A stretch of DNA of 35,979 nt, from the NCBI GenBank assembly GCA_021811145.1, contig JAJZPN010000014.1, positions 1 through 35,979 on the forward strand, read 5' to 3'. This document shows, piece by piece, positions 19,104 through 27,736 of this stretch. Made by a program: the position numbers and the translations under genes. Source of the DNA: Pseudomonadota bacterium (GTDB lineage: Bacteria; Pseudomonadota; Gammaproteobacteria; Burkholderiales; Ferrovaceae). The notes below the pieces were generated by a model, which saw only the letters and a list, made by a program, of their open reading frames with translations, was not told the origin of the DNA and ran no database searches. Numbering within the stretch: position 1 is the stretch's first letter; every line of letters begins with the position of its first letter.

Positions 19104-19808
19104 CTAGTTTGGTAAATCAAAAAAGATACATTCGGAGTTAGTATCCGCCGTTAAATTTAATGAAGATTCACCGGATATCTTTAAGGCATCTCCCGTTGAT
19201 AACACCATGGTTTCATTGACTTTGATTGCACCATGGATAACATGTAAATAACCCTTTCTTAGTGAAGAGAGCGGATGAGATAGATTTACTGAAGCAGTTA
19301 ATTTGGCTCGATATAATTTTACGTCTTGATGAATTAAAACTGAACCATCACTACCTTGACGAGATGCCAATAAGGCAAATTGATTAGTGTAACTTTCCTC
19401 TAAAAAAGATTTTTGTTCATAACTTGGTTCAAGTGAACGTTGCTCTGGTAGTAACCAAATTTGTAATAAATGGACAGGATCTGTAGAAGATGGGTTGACT
19501 TCACTATGTGTCACACCTCGCCCAGCAGTCATTCTTTGAACATCGCCAGGACGGATAACGGATCCATTACCCATACTGTCTTTATGCTGAAGTGAACCAG
19601 AAAGAATGATAGTTATAATTTCCATGTCACGATGAGGATGGGTTCCAAAACCAGTCCCTGCTGCCACGCGATCCTCATTGATAACCCGTAATACACTAAA
19701 GCCCATGTGTTGGGGATCATAATAATCGGCAAAGGAAAAACTATGAAAGGTATCTAACCAGCCATGATTTACATGGCCACGATCATTACTTTTACGAATT
19801 TCAAACAT
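19104..19808 (-). CDS. Pirin family protein (YhhW-like)
   Basis: Bicupin protein; relatives show quercetinase activity or act as redox/stress-linked proteins. I place the start at the ATG ending at 19808 (234 aa, MFEIRKSNDRGHVNHGWLDT); longer upstream sequence is not conserved-looking. The metal ligands are visible in GTHPHRDMEI and GVTHSEVNPS with the N-terminal cupin FGTHPH. The shortness of the C-terminal cupin (few ligands) matches YhhW-type pirins. It precedes sfsA by 1 nt, probably in the same transcript. Confidence 0.9.
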   Translation of the reverse strand: MFEIRKSNDRGHVNHGWLDTFHSFSFADYYDPQHMGFSVLRVINEDRVAAGTGFGTHPHRDMEIITIILSGSLQHKDSMGNGSVIRPGDVQRMTAGRGVTHSEVNPSSTDPVHLLQIWLLPEQRSLEPSYEQKSFLEESYTNQFALLASRQGSDGSVLIHQDVKLYRAKLTASVNLSHPLSSLRKGYLHVIHGAIKVNETMVLSTGDALKISGESSLNLTADTNSECIFFDLPN

Positions 19809-19937
19809 AACGGTATGATTCCTAATTAATAAATACCATTTTAAACGAATAAATGACAATTGATAAATAAGGTTACATAACAATAAACCAATTAGTATGA
19901 ATTATTAGAAAAACTTAATATTAAGGTACTGTTTGTA

Positions 19938-20795
19938 ATGCAAGAAAAACACATAATCTATCGTGGACGTTTTGCACCAAGTCCTACAGGAGAGCTCCAT
20001 TTAGGCTCACTTGTCACTGCATTAGCAAGTTATATAGAGGCAAAACAGAACAAGGGAACTTGGTTAATTCGAATTGAAGATATTGATAAAGAGCGCTGCA
20101 AAGATTATTTCGCAACCAGTATCATTAATAAACTAGCAGAATATGGCCTAGAAAGTGATGAACCGATATCTTACCAGTCCCAAAGACTAGATATTTACTA
20201 TGACGCAATAGAACAACTTAAGAAAAAAAACTTACTTTACCCTTGCGTCTGTAATCGTGAAAGTAGAAAAAAATACAATCAAAATGACTGTCCTTGCCTA
20301 ATACAATCAATTAAATACACTAATTTCTGTTCATGGCGTTTATTACCGACAATCGAATCCTATAGTTTTAATGAAGTTAATTTACAACAAACCAAGACAC
20401 TTTCTAAAGAAGACCGTATTAATATAATAAGAAGTGACGGACAGATCAGTTACGATTTAGCAGTATGCGTTGATGACTCAAAACAAAATATCACGCATAT
20501 AGTTCGCGGAATAGACTTATTTAATCACACATTTGTACAGCGGTTTATTCAACATAGTTTAGGATATCATGAACCAACTTATCGCCATCTACCTCTTGTT
20601 TTAGATGATAATGGTAGAAAATTAAGCAAACAAAATTTAGCAAAACCCATAGATGCCAGCTTTGACTGTCTTAGCGTGGCTTTAGAACATTTAGGTATAG
20701 AAAAACCACAGTTATATTATGGTAAAACTATAAAAAGTAGCATTAACAATATTATAAAAAATATATCAATTTTTAAACTGAATGAATTCAATTAA
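19938..20795 (+). CDS. gluQ: Glutamyl-Q tRNA(Asp) synthetase
   Basis: Attaches glutamate to the queuosine base at position 34 of tRNA(Asp). The 285 aa look like the catalytic half of glutamyl-tRNA synthetase without an anticodon-binding domain. Motifs: RGRFAPSPTGELHLGSL (HIGH-type) and KLSKQN (KMSKS-type). A zinc-binding set of cysteines is seen in PCVCNRES and DCPCL. The family's usual length is ~300 aa. Its end overlaps the next gene by 14 nt. Confidence 0.93.
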   Translation: MQEKHIIYRGRFAPSPTGELHLGSLVTALASYIEAKQNKGTWLIRIEDIDKERCKDYFATSIINKLAEYGLESDEPISYQSQRLDIYYDAIEQLKKKNLLYPCVCNRESRKKYNQNDCPCLIQSIKYTNFCSWRLLPTIESYSFNEVNLQQTKTLSKEDRINIIRSDGQISYDLAVCVDDSKQNITHIVRGIDLFNHTFVQRFIQHSLGYHEPTYRHLPLVLDDNGRKLSKQNLAKPIDASFDCLSVALEHLGIEKPQLYYGKTIKSSINNIIKNISIFKLNEFN

Positions 20796-21672
20796 ACATA
20801 CTCAATCCGCGATTATTATTCCCTCTGTATTTGTTTTTCTCTGGGCAACTGGGTTTATTGGTGCAAGATACGGTTTACCTTATATGGAGCCAATGACATT
20901 TCTTGCCATTAGAATGGGCTTGGCCTCTGTGATTTTGTTAATCATAGCGCTTATATCAAAAGCCAGTTGGCCTCCTACTCCTCTCGCGGCCATTCATGTT
21001 ATTGTTTCCGGTTTATTGGTTCACGGTGGTTACTTGGGCGGAGTATGGGCTGCGATTGCTATTGGAATGCCAGCCGGGATGGTTTCCTTAATTGTTGGGA
21101 TGCAACCCATTTTAACTTCAATCGCTGCTTTTTTTATCTTAAATGAGCGTTTATCACTTAGACAATGGTCAGGTTTGTTTATTGGTCTAATAGGTTTATT
21201 TTTAGTACTTGGACATCGCGTTTCAGGACATGACCTAACCCCTATGTCTGGCTTATATGCCTGTATTGGATTAGTCAGCATTAGCGCAGGAACTGTATAT
21301 CAAAAGAAATTCTTTGCAAGTGTGGATATTAGGACAGGTGGTGTACTTCAGTATATTGCTTCTGGTTTATTATTTTGGATTCTTGCATTATGCTTTGAAC
21401 AAAGAACTATTCATTGGAACACTTCGCTAGTATTCGCCATGGCCTGGTCAGTATTGGCATTGTCAGTTGGTGCAGTAGCCCTGCTTTATAAATTAATCCG
21501 TGACGGTGAGGCATCTGAAGTATCAAGTTTGTTATACCTCGTGCCTCCAGTTACTGCATTAATTGCCTATATCAGCTTTAATGAACGTTTAACCACAACA
21601 GCCATGTTTGGCATGGCTTTAGTGGCACTTGGTGTGGCTCTAGTGGTACTACGCTTCCAAACGAGAGGCTAA
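20782..21672 (+). CDS. EamA/DMT-superfamily permease
   Basis: Inner-membrane transporter of the drug/metabolite superfamily: 296 aa with about ten hydrophobic helices in two EamA repeats. The first repeat opens VFVFLWATGFIGARYGLPYMEP, the second begins near SISAGTVYQKKFF and includes SSLLYLVPPVTALIAYISFNE, a repeat-end signature. Substrate cannot be predicted. It overlaps gluQ at its start, and its 3' end overlaps the convergent glcF stop by 24 nt. Confidence 0.87.
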   Translation: MNSIKHTQSAIIIPSVFVFLWATGFIGARYGLPYMEPMTFLAIRMGLASVILLIIALISKASWPPTPLAAIHVIVSGLLVHGGYLGGVWAAIAIGMPAGMVSLIVGMQPILTSIAAFFILNERLSLRQWSGLFIGLIGLFLVLGHRVSGHDLTPMSGLYACIGLVSISAGTVYQKKFFASVDIRTGGVLQYIASGLLFWILALCFEQRTIHWNTSLVFAMAWSVLALSVGAVALLYKLIRDGEASEVSSLLYLVPPVTALIAYISFNERLTTTAMFGMALVALGVALVVLRFQTRG

Positions 21673-22875
21673 CCATTCAATCCAATGAATTACTGGAACT
21701 GAGCTCACTCCATTCAAATGCGTTTGACAACCAATATTGGCAGTTAAAATTACGTCAGGTCGACCACTTTCTAAGGCTTTAATTTTATTGGCCTGTAATT
21801 TCTTTGAAATGTCGGGTTGTAAAATAGAATAAGTCCCAGCAGAACCACAACATAAATGAGAGTCTGGAACAACAGTGAGTTGTGCACCCCATTTTTGCAA
21901 TAATGTCTCAACAAATCCTTTTAACTTTTGCCCATGCTGAAGTGAACACGGTGCATGAAATGCAATACGTTCATCGATTTTTTCATCACCCAACAATGAT
22001 TCTATGGGTAACTGCGCTATGACTTCAGATACATCTTTAGCAAGATGAGAAATTTGTTGGGCACGATCTGAATAGTGAGGGTCATGCTGTAAATAATAAC
22101 CATATTGTTTCACTTCGGTACCACATCCACTAGCAGTGACAACAATGGCTTCTACTCCCTCTTTTTCAATATGTGGCCACCAAGCATCTATATTTCGTTT
22201 CATGGCTATCAAAGCAGATTCTTCATCATTCAAATGATGGGTTAATGCACCACAACAACCGCTACCCGTCACACGCAGTAGTGTTATACCCAATCTATCA
22301 AGAACCTTTGCTGCTGCAAGATTTGTTTCTGGTGTCAATTTGGGTTGCACACATCCCTCTAAAACAATCATTTTTCTTGCATGTTGATGACTTGGCCATT
22401 GCCCTGACTGATTAGAATCAGGTAATACTTTCGTCATAGAACGTGGCAATAAAGGTTTAAGTTTTTGCCCCACATCAACCAGTGGATTAAAGAGCTTAGG
22501 GTTAGGTAGAACTGTTTTAAGGAGTGATCTTTTAACGCGAGACCCTATACTCCGTTTAACAGACTGTTCAACAATTTTTCTACCAATATCAACTAATTTG
22601 CCGTACTGAACCCCTGAAGGACAGGTTGTTTCACAGGCACGACAAGTCAAACAACGATCTAAATGAAGTTGTGTGTTTTCAGTAACAGGTTCACCCTCAA
22701 GTAAATTTTTAATGAGATAAATTCTGCCTCGAGGACTGTCTAATTCATTACCAAGTAATTGGTAGGTTGGGCAGGTTGCTAAACAAAAGCCACAATGTAC
22801 ACATGTTCTTAGAATTTTCTCAGCTTCTTCACCAAACTCTGCTTGTTTATATTCAGGTGTTATATTTACATACAT
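21649..22875 (-). CDS. glcF: Glycolate oxidase iron-sulfur subunit
   Basis: Electron-transfer subunit of membrane-associated glycolate oxidase. I use the ATG ending at 22875 (408 aa, MYVNITPEYKQ) with AGGAAA about 8 nt upstream. Two 4Fe-4S motifs are seen: CVHCGFCLATCP (~residues 24-35) and CLTCRACETTCPSG (~76-89). Two CCG-type domains follow (GSGCCGALTHHL and LCCGSAGTYSI). The start is 1 nt after the glcE stop. It overlaps EamA convergently at the 3' end. Confidence 0.95.
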   Translation of the reverse strand: MYVNITPEYKQAEFGEEAEKILRTCVHCGFCLATCPTYQLLGNELDSPRGRIYLIKNLLEGEPVTENTQLHLDRCLTCRACETTCPSGVQYGKLVDIGRKIVEQSVKRSIGSRVKRSLLKTVLPNPKLFNPLVDVGQKLKPLLPRSMTKVLPDSNQSGQWPSHQHARKMIVLEGCVQPKLTPETNLAAAKVLDRLGITLLRVTGSGCCGALTHHLNDEESALIAMKRNIDAWWPHIEKEGVEAIVVTASGCGTEVKQYGYYLQHDPHYSDRAQQISHLAKDVSEVIAQLPIESLLGDEKIDERIAFHAPCSLQHGQKLKGFVETLLQKWGAQLTVVPDSHLCCGSAGTYSILQPDISKKLQANKIKALESGRPDVILTANIGCQTHLNGVSSVPVIHWIEWLASRLEA

Positions 22876-22876
22876 A

Positions 22877-23929
22877 CTAAAAGTTTCCTGGTAATCCTGG
22901 ATTAAAGATCCCTTTTGGATCAAAATTTTTCTTTAAACGTTGATGAATTGGAATCAATGAAGTAGCCAGTGGTGAACCTAGCGGTTGCGCTGGATTACCC
23001 TGTCTAAAAAGCTGCGCATGTCCCAATGCCTCTTGAGCAACTTTGAAGATCTGAGATGGCGTATGTTCACTATTAATCCATCGTTGAGCTCCACCCCATT
23101 CGATCAAGCATTGACCAGACAAACCCAGAGGTTGGGCAGTACTTTTTACAGATAGTCGCCATAATGGTTTTGTTAAATCAAAACATGAGGCAGTTTGGTT
23201 TTGTAATGATTGCCACCACTGATCAGCATTCTCAAGCGTCTCACCACCTAATTCTTTTGAGGCTGCACGCACAGCCACCTCCGCACCAGACAGACGAATC
23301 CTTAATTCCCCTTGATAAAAACTTGTCGCTGATAAAGGGAGAGGTTTACTTGCTGCTTGGTTCATAAAGTGAATTGCCTGAGACTCATTCATAGATAACC
23401 TCAGGGTTTTCTCATACTGAGGTTTTGGCATTACTTTCAGAGACACCTCAGTTATCACCCCAAGGGAACCAAGCGCACCAGCCATTAGGCGTGACACATC
23501 AAAGCCTGCGACGTTCTTAATCACTTTTCCACCAAAATGAAGGTCTTGACCAATACCATCAATGAGTCGAATACCTAATACATAGTCTCTAACAGATCCA
23601 GCATAGGCACGTCGAGGTCCAGATAAACCACTGGCAACCATCCCTCCAATCGTCCCTTCGCCGCCAAAAGTAGGTGGTTCAAATGCTAATACTTGCCCCT
23701 CTTTCTCGAGAATGCGATTAACATCAGTGAGCAATGTCCCAGCTTTAACTGTCATGACTAATTCACTGGGTTCATAATCAATTACACCAGCATAGTCTTG
23801 CATATTTAACAGTTGATCAGCATGGCTATCAACCCAAAACGATTTGGATCCTGAGCCGCTAATTTTGATTGTACGATTGTGTGAAGAGCATTCTTTTACA
23901 AAATCTGAAATGTGTTCAATAGAGTTCAT
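22877..23929 (-). CDS. glcE: Glycolate oxidase FAD-binding subunit
   Basis: FAD-binding subunit of glycolate oxidase. I start at the ATG ending at 23929 (350 aa, MNSIEHISDF), 4 nt after the glcD stop; no good ribosome-binding site is seen, so translation is likely coupled to glcD. FAD_binding_4 features are clear: ISGSGSKSFWV, GEGTIGGMVASGLSGPRRAYAGSVRDYVLG, and VIKNVAGFDVSRLMAGALGSLG. It lacks the C-terminal oxidase domain of GlcD, as expected for GlcE. Confidence 0.94.
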   Translation of the reverse strand: MNSIEHISDFVKECSSHNRTIKISGSGSKSFWVDSHADQLLNMQDYAGVIDYEPSELVMTVKAGTLLTDVNRILEKEGQVLAFEPPTFGGEGTIGGMVASGLSGPRRAYAGSVRDYVLGIRLIDGIGQDLHFGGKVIKNVAGFDVSRLMAGALGSLGVITEVSLKVMPKPQYEKTLRLSMNESQAIHFMNQAASKPLPLSATSFYQGELRIRLSGAEVAVRAASKELGGETLENADQWWQSLQNQTASCFDLTKPLWRLSVKSTAQPLGLSGQCLIEWGGAQRWINSEHTPSQIFKVAQEALGHAQLFRQGNPAQPLGSPLATSLIPIHQRLKKNFDPKGIFNPGLPGNF

Positions 23930-23933
23930 ATTA

Positions 23934-25388
23934 TTAAAAACGTGGTAGATGGGGGTGGGGTAATTGATTATGGTGAACATGCATTTTGCCAAGTTCTGCA
24001 CAACGATGTAATGTTGGTATTAACTTTCCAGGGTTAAGCAAGCCATCTTCATCAAAACACGCTTTCACACCGTGAAAACAGGCTAAGGTTGGATCATCAA
24101 ATTGACTACACATTTGATTGATTTTTTCCACACCGACACCGTGCTCACCGGTAATTGTTCCCCCTACTTCTACACATAGTTCTAAAATTTTACCGGCGTA
24201 AGCTTCCGTTCTTTCAAACTCACCTTCTTTTGCTGCATCAAATAAAATCAACGGGTGAAGATTTCCATCACCTGCATGAAACACATTAGCCACCTCAAGT
24301 CCATATTCCTCACCTAATTCGTAAATTCTTTTTAAGACATAACCAAGTGTTTTTCGTGGAATTGTTCCGTCTATACAATAATAGTCAGGTGACAACCTTC
24401 CAACCGCTGGAAAAGCAGCCTTTCTCCCTGCCCAAAACTTTAAGCGTTGCGCTTCATCTTGCGAATAACGTAATTCCAAGGCACCTGATGACTCTAAAAT
24501 AGCCTTCATACGATCCATTTCATCTGCCACTTCATCTGGCGTCCCATCTGATTCACAAATCAATACGGCTTCAGCATCTACCGGATAATTTGCATGAACA
24601 AATGCCTCAGCAGCGCGTGTTGCTGGTCCATCCATCATTTCAAGACCAGCAGGAATAATGCCAGCAGCAATAATATTAGCAACCGCAGAACTCGCTTTTT
24701 CAACGTCATCAAAAGCGGCAAGTATAGCTTTAGCGAGTTGGGGTTTAGGCAGTAATTTTACTGTGACTTCAGTTACTACCCCTAATAACCCTTCACTGCC
24801 TGTTACTAACGCTAATAGATCATATCCCGCAGCATCAAGTGAGTCGCCACCTAACTCTAATATGTCCCCTTCAATACTGACAATTCTTACTTTAAGCAGA
24901 TTATGAACAGTCAAACCATATTTCAGACAGTGAACACCGCCGGAGTTTTCAGCAACATTTCCACCAATACTACAAGCAATTTGTGAGGAAGGATCAGGAG
25001 CATAGTAAAGCCCTAAAGGGGCCGCGGCTTCTGACACAGCTAGATTTCTAACTCCTGGTTGTACCACCGCGGTACGAGATAAAACATCTATATTAATAAT
25101 TTTCGTAAATTTAGATAAAGATAAAAGTACGCCCTGTTCATGAGGTAGCGCTCCGCCAGAGAGGCCAGTACCTGATCCACGCGCCACAACGGGGACTTTG
25201 TTTTGATGACACACTCTCAAAATGGCTTGAACTTGACTCTCTTCTGTAGGTAAAACCACTATCCATGGTAATTGTTTATAAGCAGAAAGCCCATCTGTTT
25301 CGAAGGGTTTAACGTCCTCTGGGTTTGTCAAAATAGATTCTCGAGGAAGACATTGACTCAATAGGTTAACCAAATGATTTCTATCCAT
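23934..25388 (-). CDS. glcD: Glycolate oxidase catalytic subunit
   Basis: FAD-linked oxidase turning glycolate into glyoxylate, feeding electrons through GlcE/GlcF. The 484 aa show FAD_binding_4 (VARGSGTGLSGGALP, GGNVAENSGGVHCLKYG) and the FAD-oxidase C-terminal domain with the conserved AGDGNLHPLILF and GEHGVGVEK motifs. First gene of the glcDEF operon. No malate synthase (glcB) or GlcC regulator is in the window. With gph in the same window, this fits phosphoglycolate salvage. Confidence 0.96.
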   Translation of the reverse strand: MDRNHLVNLLSQCLPRESILTNPEDVKPFETDGLSAYKQLPWIVVLPTEESQVQAILRVCHQNKVPVVARGSGTGLSGGALPHEQGVLLSLSKFTKIINIDVLSRTAVVQPGVRNLAVSEAAAPLGLYYAPDPSSQIACSIGGNVAENSGGVHCLKYGLTVHNLLKVRIVSIEGDILELGGDSLDAAGYDLLALVTGSEGLLGVVTEVTVKLLPKPQLAKAILAAFDDVEKASSAVANIIAAGIIPAGLEMMDGPATRAAEAFVHANYPVDAEAVLICESDGTPDEVADEMDRMKAILESSGALELRYSQDEAQRLKFWAGRKAAFPAVGRLSPDYYCIDGTIPRKTLGYVLKRIYELGEEYGLEVANVFHAGDGNLHPLILFDAAKEGEFERTEAYAGKILELCVEVGGTITGEHGVGVEKINQMCSQFDDPTLACFHGVKACFDEDGLLNPGKLIPTLHRCAELGKMHVHHNQLPHPHLPRF

Positions 25389-25471
25389 AGGAAAATCTTA
25401 TTAAATGTTAAAGGTAATCTTATATTCTACTCAATTTAGGGAATTTTGCAGACTAATTACACAATTTTTAT

Positions 25472-25496
25472 AAAAAAAAGCCCGGGGGAGCCGGGC
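25472..25496 (-). terminator. Strong intrinsic terminator
   Basis: On the minus strand a 6-bp all-GC stem (GCCCGG/CCGGGC, 25480-25496) is followed at once by eight T residues (25472-25479). It is a textbook Rho-independent terminator, lying 84 nt before the glcD start and after the DUF167 gene. It also forms the 3' end of the candidate small RNA described separately. Confidence 0.9.
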
Positions 25497-25550
25497 ATTC
25501 AACACATCAAGGGAGGTAACTATCAAATAATTGATAGTTAAACTCATTCT
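25472..25550 (-). ncRNA. Candidate small RNA (two hairpins plus terminator)
   Basis: This intergenic stretch looks like a free-standing trans-acting sRNA of about 79 nt. A perfect TATAAT at 25557-25562 would start transcription near 25550. The RNA would hold a 10-bp AT-rich hairpin (25517-25540, loop ATAA on the plus strand), then an unpaired linker beginning CCUCCCUUGAUG (anti-Shine-Dalgarno-like), then a GC hairpin with an eight-U tail, the usual Hfq-binding end. No family name is claimed. The alternative is an ordinary terminator for the DUF167 gene plus a chance hairpin. Confidence 0.5.
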
Positions 25551-25556
25551 AAACGT

Positions 25557-25562
25557 ATTATA
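25557..25562 (-). promoter_or_regulatory. Consensus -10 box for candidate sRNA
   Basis: TATAAT on the minus strand, matching the sigma-70 consensus exactly, placed about 7 nt before the proposed RNA start. The best -35 is weak (TTTATT, 16-nt spacer), and the box lies just downstream of the DUF167 stop codon. Confidence 0.45.
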
Positions 25563-25585
25563 ACGACTAGTACAATTGAATAAAT

Positions 25586-25861
25586 TTATCTTTGTGATAA
25601 CAAAAGATGATGAATTTTGGGGGAACTTTTATGAAATTTTACTCTTTTTAGTCGGCTTTGCATGCCAAATACAATTTCAATTTCAGCCTTAGCCAGGCCT
25701 AAATACTCTGCAAGAAAGTCAATTAATGCTTTATTGGCTTTACCCTCAACTGCGGGTGCTTTTAGACGAATTTTAACATTGCCATTAAAAAAACCTGAAA
25801 ATTCACTTTTTGATGCGCCAGGCTGAACGTAAATCATCAAAAAAAGCGGTTCTTCACTCAT
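25586..25861 (-). CDS. DUF167 (YggU) family protein
   Basis: Small conserved protein of 91 aa and unknown function. YVQPGASKSEFSGFFNGNVKIRLKAPAVEGKANKAL is the family hallmark, seen as VQPGASKSE, KIRLKAPAVEGKAN and the C-terminal GMQSRLKRVKF. It starts 2 nt after the rhlE stop, so the two are translated together. Family size (~90-100 aa) matches. Confidence 0.93.
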   Translation of the reverse strand: MSEEPLFLMIYVQPGASKSEFSGFFNGNVKIRLKAPAVEGKANKALIDFLAEYLGLAKAEIEIVFGMQSRLKRVKFHKSSPKIHHLLLSQR

Positions 25862-25863
25862 AC

Positions 25864-27135
25864 CTATTCATTATTAATAAGCTTTCTCAATAACGCAGGT
25901 ACTTCTTTTTCCTTTTTTGCACCTGGTGTTAAATAAGGAGCATGGCTTTTTGCATAAAACGATGAGGTTTCAGCAGAGGATTTTTGATGTTTATTCAATG
26001 TGGACTCACCAGACCTTAATTCATAATGAGTATTAGTCACTTTTTCGATAGCTGAAAGTAATCGTCGATCGCTATCCGATACAAAAGAAATGGCTTGACC
26101 AGTACTCCCTGCTCTACCCGTCCTGCCAATTCGATGAATGTAATCCTCAGCAACACTAGGTAAATCATAGTTAAATACCAAGGGTAATGATTCAATATCA
26201 AGTCCTCGTGCAGCCACATCTGTTGCAATCAATAATTCTATTTGACCGTTTTTAAATTTATCTAGTATCTCAATTCGCTCTCGTTGGCTCCTGTCACCAT
26301 GAAGTGCATCACATTTTAATCCTTCACGTAAGATAGCCTGAGATAGTTTTGAAGCATCTAATTTAGTATTAGTAAATACTATTGCCTGGCCAGCTTTTGT
26401 ACTTAAAAAGAGGTCAACTAATAAATCTTTTTTTCTGTGTTCAGAAATTGCATAAAACGTTTCTATGATTGAAGAGGCAGTTGTATTTCTCTGGGTTGCT
26501 TGCACTTGTACTGGGTGATTTAAAAAACCTTTAGCAAGCTTATTGATTTCATCAGAGAAAGTAGCAGAAAACATTAAATTTTGCCGCTGAGTAGGTAATA
26601 ATTGAATGATTTTTTTAATATCGGGAATAAACCCCATATCCAACATTCTATCTGCCTCATCCAAAACAAAGAGGCTCACTTGGGATAATTGAATTGTTTT
26701 TTGATTAACATGATCCATCAATCTTCCTGGGGTTGCAATGACAACTTCTATGCCACCTTGCAGTAACTTGATTTGATCCTGAATATTAACACCACCATAA
26801 ATAGCACAAGAACGCAGTGCTAGATACTTACTATAATTTTTCACACTTTCTTCTACTTGAATTGCTAACTCTCTAGTAGGGGTCAATATTAAAGCCCGGA
26901 CAGGATGTTTGGCTGGAGACATACTAGAGCTGGCATAACGAGACAGATGTTGTAGCAAAGGTAGAGTAAAACCAGCTGTTTTACCAGTGCCCGTTTGCGC
27001 CATAGCTTGAACATCTTGTCCGGAAAGAATAGCAGGGATTGCAAGCGCTTGAATCGAAGTAGGCTCAGAATATCCTAACTCATCAACTGCTTTGAGTAAG
27101 GGATCAATTAAATTTAGGTCTTGAAATGTAGTCAT
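25864..27135 (-). CDS. rhlE: DEAD-box RNA helicase (RhlE type)
   Basis: ATP-dependent RNA helicase involved in RNA folding, ribosome assembly or decay. The 423 aa carry the Q motif (YSEPTSIQALAIP), Walker A AQTGTGKT, PTRELA, DEADRMLDMGF, SAT, and HRIGRTGRAG. The C-terminal tail after the helicase core is short and basic, ending VPALLRKLINNE, consistent with RhlE-like rather than DeaD or DbpA. Divergent from tmRNA, whose promoter overlaps its upstream region. Confidence 0.92.
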   Translation of the reverse strand: MTTFQDLNLIDPLLKAVDELGYSEPTSIQALAIPAILSGQDVQAMAQTGTGKTAGFTLPLLQHLSRYASSSMSPAKHPVRALILTPTRELAIQVEESVKNYSKYLALRSCAIYGGVNIQDQIKLLQGGIEVVIATPGRLMDHVNQKTIQLSQVSLFVLDEADRMLDMGFIPDIKKIIQLLPTQRQNLMFSATFSDEINKLAKGFLNHPVQVQATQRNTTASSIIETFYAISEHRKKDLLVDLFLSTKAGQAIVFTNTKLDASKLSQAILREGLKCDALHGDRSQRERIEILDKFKNGQIELLIATDVAARGLDIESLPLVFNYDLPSVAEDYIHRIGRTGRAGSTGQAISFVSDSDRRLLSAIEKVTNTHYELRSGESTLNKHQKSSAETSSFYAKSHAPYLTPGAKKEKEVPALLRKLINNE

Positions 27136-27159
27136 AACGCCCTAATATAGCATTAATCA

Positions 27160-27188
27160 GTGACAATTACCCGATAACATAGGATAAT
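27160..27188 (+). promoter_or_regulatory. Putative ssrA promoter
   Basis: GTGACA (27160-27165) and GATAAT (27183-27188) separated by exactly 17 nt make a good sigma-70 promoter. It ends 11 nt before the mature 5' end of the tmRNA, leaving a short leader for RNase P to remove. Confidence 0.6.
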
Positions 27189-27199
27189 TGATCCAAACT

Positions 27200-27564
27200 G
27201 GGGGCGACCTGGCTTCGACGGGGGTTGCAAAACAGTTCAGTGCATATCGAGGACCAGTCGACCTCGTAAATCCATCTGGAAAACTTATAGTTGCCAACGA
27301 CGACAACTACGCCCTAGCCGCTTAAGGTTAGGCTCCACACCAATTTTTCTCTGGATTGGAGCTTGGGAAACCAAGCAGTGGAGTCATAAACAGAGAATCG
27401 TTCTTTGAGGGGTCACCTCTTTCAGAATTAAATTTATGGTGAATCGTTTCTAGTGCGTTTGTCCGTTGACGTAATTAGAAATTAAATTCAACAATGTGAC
27501 TAAATATGTAGAACTGACTGCAGAGGACTTTCGGACGCGGGTTCGATTCCCGCCGCCTCCACCA
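27200..27564 (+). ncRNA. ssrA: Transfer-messenger RNA (tmRNA), one-piece
   Basis: Rescues stalled ribosomes by trans-translation with SmpB. The 5' end GGGGGCGACCTGGCTTCGACG pattern begins at 27200 and pairs with the 3' end CGCCTCC before the encoded CCA (27562-27564). The T-arm GGTTCGATTCCCGCC is intact. The tag reading frame is at 27293-27325: A N D D N Y A L A A then stop, with a GCC resume codon. The AND...ALAA tag is typical of Beta/Gammaproteobacteria. It is a single-piece (not permuted) gene of 365 nt. The 3' end is a known integration site for mobile DNA, and an accessory segment follows it here. Confidence 0.95.
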
Positions 27565-27570
27565 TCTATA

Positions 27571-27600
27571 AGGGCTCGGAAAATCTCCGAGCCCTTTTTC
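27571..27600 (+). terminator. Intrinsic terminator of ssrA
   Basis: A perfect 10-bp stem AGGGCTCGGA/TCCGAGCCCT (27571-27580, 27586-27595) with a 5-nt loop and a T-run right after it, 6 nt beyond the tmRNA end. Confidence 0.9.
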
Positions 27601-27736
27601 TTGGCTTAAATTCCCGCGTGGCGTGGGGCTTCAGCCTCAATTGCTGCGGATGGCGTGCACTCAGAATGCTAGGAATTCCTGGTTTTCAAGCTGAGAAGCG
27701 TCTCTTTTCGGCTCTTTTCTCTGTTTGGCCTGCCGG

